A stretch of 7,797 bases of DNA from Gammaproteobacteria bacterium (GTDB lineage Bacteria; Pseudomonadota; Gammaproteobacteria; Burkholderiales; Burkholderiaceae_C), in contig JASGCH010000054.1 of the NCBI GenBank assembly GCA_030054245.1, forward strand, positions 1 to 7,797. Direction: 5' to 3'. Positions 4,776 through 7,797 of the stretch are shown here, in pieces (positions within the stretch are counted from its first letter, which is position 1; every line of letters starts with the position of its first letter). The position numbers and the translations under genes were made by a program. The notes beneath the pieces were generated by a model that was not told the DNA's origin, searched no databases, and was given only the letters and a program-made list of their open reading frames with translations.

Positions 4776-7700
4776 ATGTCTGAACCAGTAACAAACCAAG
4801 AATCTCTGCCTAGTAAAACTTCACTAACAAAGAGAAAACCACTCACCATTAGCCGATTTATTTTATTCTTAAGTAGTGGTATCCTAACCTTGCTTCTTTT
4901 GGGGGTGATGGGTTTGTTCAACATCCATCTCTTCAAGCCTTATGTGGAAGATTGGCTAAGTGATTTACTGCACCAACAAGTTCGCATTGAAAATATCTCT
5001 GCTGATTGGACGAAAAGCCAAATATCTTTTCAATTGGAGAAAGTCAAAATCACGGATAACTTGGATACCTTATCTTTTGAGGCCAAAAGGGTACATTATC
5101 AACTCCCTTGGTCCAATCTTCTGAAGGTTGCGTCGGGTCACTTACATATTGAACAGGCTACATTGTATGGCTACAAAAACCGCACCCCGGTTTTTCGACT
5201 GGGTGGAATCGACTTATCAACGCTCCAAGCTGGGTCTTTAGTCTGGAATCCAATCCCTCAATTAACGATTCAAGAGGGACGGTTACAGATACAAGATGAC
5301 GAGAACCCTGCTACTCAAGTAGTTTGGTCACAGATTAGTCTGCACACTATCAAACACACGGATACCCTAGAATACGCCATTGGAGTCGAAGATTTAGGGG
5401 AATTTGGAGACAAGGGATTGACTGCCCATTTGATATGGCATACGGGTAAATCAGCGAATAAACTACCATTGATGCGCTTCAAAGCCCATGAGCTTGCCTT
5501 AAAGCCCATTGCTCATTGGCTAGGGTTGGGAGCACTGAATCTATCCGCGGTACTCGATTGGGAGGGTGAGGTGCATTGGCAAAAGGCACCATTTTTGTCG
5601 GTTAACCAGCAAGTAACCGTCTCCCATGGGCGGGGAGAATACAAAAACCAAAAATGGGAGCTACCCCAGCTATCAGGTCAAATGTTGTTGCAAAAAGAAC
5701 AAAATATGTGGACTGCCCGCTGGCAGAACTTACAAATAAAGCCAGATAAAAATGCCAAAGTTTTCAAACTACCCGGTGAAATGACTTGGCAATACACAGT
5801 CGATAAAAATGAACACTACCTTGCTGGTAAAGCATTGTCCTTCTCGACGGCTCTGCTACGGAGTTTAGGACGACAGTGGTTGACTTCTTCACCCAGTGAA
5901 TGGTTGCTATCACTTTATCCTACGGGGGGCACTGTTGACAATCTGGCGTTTGAATGGAAAAACCACCAAGACTATAAGATATGGGGTCAGCTCAAGGGCG
6001 TTGCTTGGCCTGTGAGTGTACATAAACTATCCGACGGAAGTTCGCTACAAATACCTGCTATCGATAAGGTTAGCGCTCAATTTTTAATAACTGATAAAAA
6101 ATGGGAAGCTAGTTTTACGACCCAAAACACTCGTCTAGTGGGCCTTACTTGGCTAGACCGAGAGGTACCTATTCAAACATTGTCAGGGAAAGTCGAATTT
6201 CATCATTTAGGTGACGGAAAATGGACTTTGGATCTGCCTAAACTAGCGTTCTCTAACCATGACCTGAGAGGGCAATGGCAAATAAGCTACCACCATCCCG
6301 CGTCCAACTTCCACGCGACTGAAGCCTTAAAGCCTCAGCTGGAATTTAAAGGATACATTGATAAAATCAATGCCCGTGCCGTCCACCATTACCTACCCAA
6401 TATTTTGAAAGCTGATTTGCGCACCTATTGGGAACAGGCTTTAACCTCAGGGGAGGTGCAAAACTTAAATCTTCAATACAAAGGCAGTTTAACCGAATTT
6501 CCTTTTTCAGACTCTACGGATAAACAATTTCACCTGACTGCTGATTTGCTACGATTGGGTTACCAGACCGTTCCAGTCAATGGGTTAGAATATCCATCTA
6601 AGCACTTGCAGTGGCCTATTTTTAAGGAGCTATCAGGTCGGCTTAGTGTCAATGGTGTGCACATACTCATGCAACCCACCGAAGTAAAATTACTGGGTGC
6701 GGATAATATGCGTGTACAATCACTAACAGCTGAAATTTTTGATGTTAGACAACCTAAGTTGGATTTGGCACTACAAACCGATTGGGAGTTGGGGGAATTG
6801 TTTTCATGGATCAATGGCACTCCTCTCAATCCTTTGTTATCCTTTGCCACCCAAAATGTCCAGGCCTCTGGAGGAGTTGGCCTACATTTAAAGCTACAGT
6901 TGCCCCTATTGCAACCCGAAAATGTTAGCTTACAAGGGATGGCTGATTTGCCCAAAAATTCGTTTCAGTACAATTCGGAAGTCCCTGAGATCGATTTTTT
7001 GCAAGGCAAGGTTTATTTCAATGAGCACGGGTTACAGATCATGCCTAGTCATGGATATGCACTTGGGGGGCAGGTTACCTTACAAGGGACTTTGGAAGTC
7101 GGTAGGCCGGGTACTTTGCATGAATCGCGTAATCATTTGCACTTACAAATGGCAGGCGACTTACAAGCCAAAGCATTCAACGATTTTTTAGCTACCCATT
7201 CGTGGAGTACTGTGGATTTTGCTTTTGCCAACGACACCCATTACCAGGCCGAGGTTAATATTTATGACCAGAGTGCCTCATTTGAGTTACAAGGGAATAT
7301 TCGACGGCTACAGTTGCCCAATTGGCAATTTTTGGAAGCTTATTGGCCTCAACAAGAAGTCCCTATCCGTATCGTTTCTGAACGAAAAATCAACGCAGAC
7401 GACGCCCATCTCATCAACCATACGGTACGGTTTAATTTGGGGGACGCGGTGAGTGGGATGGTGCAAAAAAACCAGACCCATGGAGGGCACCCTCAGTTAA
7501 CGGGAGTTCTCACGCTCAATCCTCAAAAAAAAGTGATTGAGTCGATAGGGCTACCCCCTCAGGGGCTACGCATCCAAGCTTTGTTTGATGAATTACCTCT
7601 GGACGATTGGTTGGCAAAAATCGATTCCGCAAAACCTTTAGGAGAGATGTTAGACCAATTTGATAAATCTCAAAATTTAAGTTTGGTTTTAAACGCCGAT

Positions 7701-7797
7701 ACCATGCGGTTTGGCGGACATCATTGGCATGAAGTGAAGCTGGACTTAAACCATGCTGAGGATTCTTGGCAATTTCTAACTCAAGCGAGAGAATTTC
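4776..7797 (+). CDS. YhdP / AsmA-like envelope protein, 3' truncated by window
   Basis: I translated this frame from the ATG at 4776 to the right edge: 1007 codons, no stop, continuing beyond the window. Residues 1-26 are cytoplasmic and basic at the end (TKRKPLTISR). One membrane helix follows at about 27-48 (FILFLSSGILTLLLLGVMGLF), and the rest is periplasmic, rich in beta-strand with many Trp/Leu alternations. The start (FKPYVEDWLSDLLHQQVRIE, then SADWTKSQISFQLEKVKI) is typical of the TIGR02099 YhdP family, in which a newly inserted chain is built from AsmA-like repeats. E. coli YhdP, about 1270 aa, spans the periplasm and is implicated with TamB and YdbH in moving phospholipids to the outer membrane; the role here is inferred from family. 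It begins 8 nt after trpF with only a weak AAAAG upstream. No frameshift was seen in the visible part. Confidence 0.85.
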   Translation, partial: MSEPVTNQESLPSKTSLTKRKPLTISRFILFLSSGILTLLLLGVMGLFNIHLFKPYVEDWLSDLLHQQVRIENISADWTKSQISFQLEKVKITDNLDTLSFEAKRVHYQLPWSNLLKVASGHLHIEQATLYGYKNRTPVFRLGGIDLSTLQAGSLVWNPIPQLTIQEGRLQIQDDENPATQVVWSQISLHTIKHTDTLEYAIGVEDLGEFGDKGLTAHLIWHTGKSANKLPLMRFKAHELALKPIAHWLGLGALNLSAVLDWEGEVHWQKAPFLSVNQQVTVSHGRGEYKNQKWELPQLSGQMLLQKEQNMWTARWQNLQIKPDKNAKVFKLPGEMTWQYTVDKNEHYLAGKALSFSTALLRSLGRQWLTSSPSEWLLSLYPTGGTVDNLAFEWKNHQDYKIWGQLKGVAWPVSVHKLSDGSSLQIPAIDKVSAQFLITDKKWEASFTTQNTRLVGLTWLDREVPIQTLSGKVEFHHLGDGKWTLDLPKLAFSNHDLRGQWQISYHHPASNFHATEALKPQLEFKGYIDKINARAVHHYLPNILKADLRTYWEQALTSGEVQNLNLQYKGSLTEFPFSDSTDKQFHLTADLLRLGYQTVPVNGLEYPSKHLQWPIFKELSGRLSVNGVHILMQPTEVKLLGADNMRVQSLTAEIFDVRQPKLDLALQTDWELGELFSWINGTPLNPLLSFATQNVQASGGVGLHLKLQLPLLQPENVSLQGMADLPKNSFQYNSEVPEIDFLQGKVYFNEHGLQIMPSHGYALGGQVTLQGTLEVGRPGTLHESRNHLHLQMAGDLQAKAFNDFLATHSWSTVDFAFANDTHYQAEVNIYDQSASFELQGNIRRLQLPNWQFLEAYWPQQEVPIRIVSERKINADDAHLINHTVRFNLGDAVSGMVQKNQTHGGHPQLTGVLTLNPQKKVIESIGLPPQGLRIQALFDELPLDDWLAKIDSAKPLGEMLDQFDKSQNLSLVLNADTMRFGGHHWHEVKLDLNHAEDSWQFLTQAREF

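Noticed and set aside
6560..6955. Minus-strand ORF of 131 codons
   Set aside because: It lies wholly inside the continuous YhdP-like frame and its product shows no recognisable family; it is a shadow frame.
6922..7452. Two short + strand ORFs near the right end
   Set aside because: Both are out of frame within the YhdP-like gene, which I translated through this stretch without a stop.

Overview
The window looks like bacterial chromosome, all read on the + strand and tightly packed. The housekeeping block (truA, trpF, a YhdP/AsmA-type envelope gene) shows a Gram-negative proteobacterium. A DUF3717-like N-terminal part fused to a DUF1289 iron-sulfur-type motif, and a HAD-IIB phosphatase of a type common in Burkholderiales, suggest a betaproteobacterium of moderate-to-low GC. 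That placement is inference from remembered family signatures, not from a search.

Left block (1-2734), accessory. It opens inside a gene for the C-terminal helical part of a 5-hydroxymethyl-dU DNA kinase / alpha-glutamyl-putrescinyl-thymine pyrophosphorylase (HMUDK / aGPT-PPlase) family protein. Next, with a 10-nt overlap, is a thymidylate-synthase-fold protein with a complete set of recognisable active-site residues, then a phage-type DUF3310 protein (7-nt gap), then a HAD-IIB phosphatase (1-nt gap, GTG start with a strong Shine-Dalgarno). The first two genes together are the signature of phage-style thymine hypermodification: a TS-fold enzyme makes hydroxymethyl-dUMP, or supplies dTMP, and the kinase/pyrophosphorylase-type protein activates 5-hmdU already in DNA. 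Finding this next to core genes suggests a prophage, a prophage remnant or a domesticated modification island. This is the most interesting part of the window.

Boundary (2735-2871). The only sizeable gap without a gene holds a compact structured element of about 115 bp with a hairpin at each end and a perfect 13-bp inverted repeat joining the ends. It may be a REP/MITE-like repeat. It has no convincing U-tract terminator.

Right block (2872-7797), core. A DUF3717-DUF1289 protein, truA, trpF (13-nt overlap with truA) and a long yhdP-like gene that runs off the right edge form a probable operon with gaps of 7, -13 and 8 nt. Here trpF is followed by an envelope gene rather than by trpB/trpA.

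No tRNA, rRNA, CRISPR array, insertion-sequence transposase or convincing minus-strand gene was seen.
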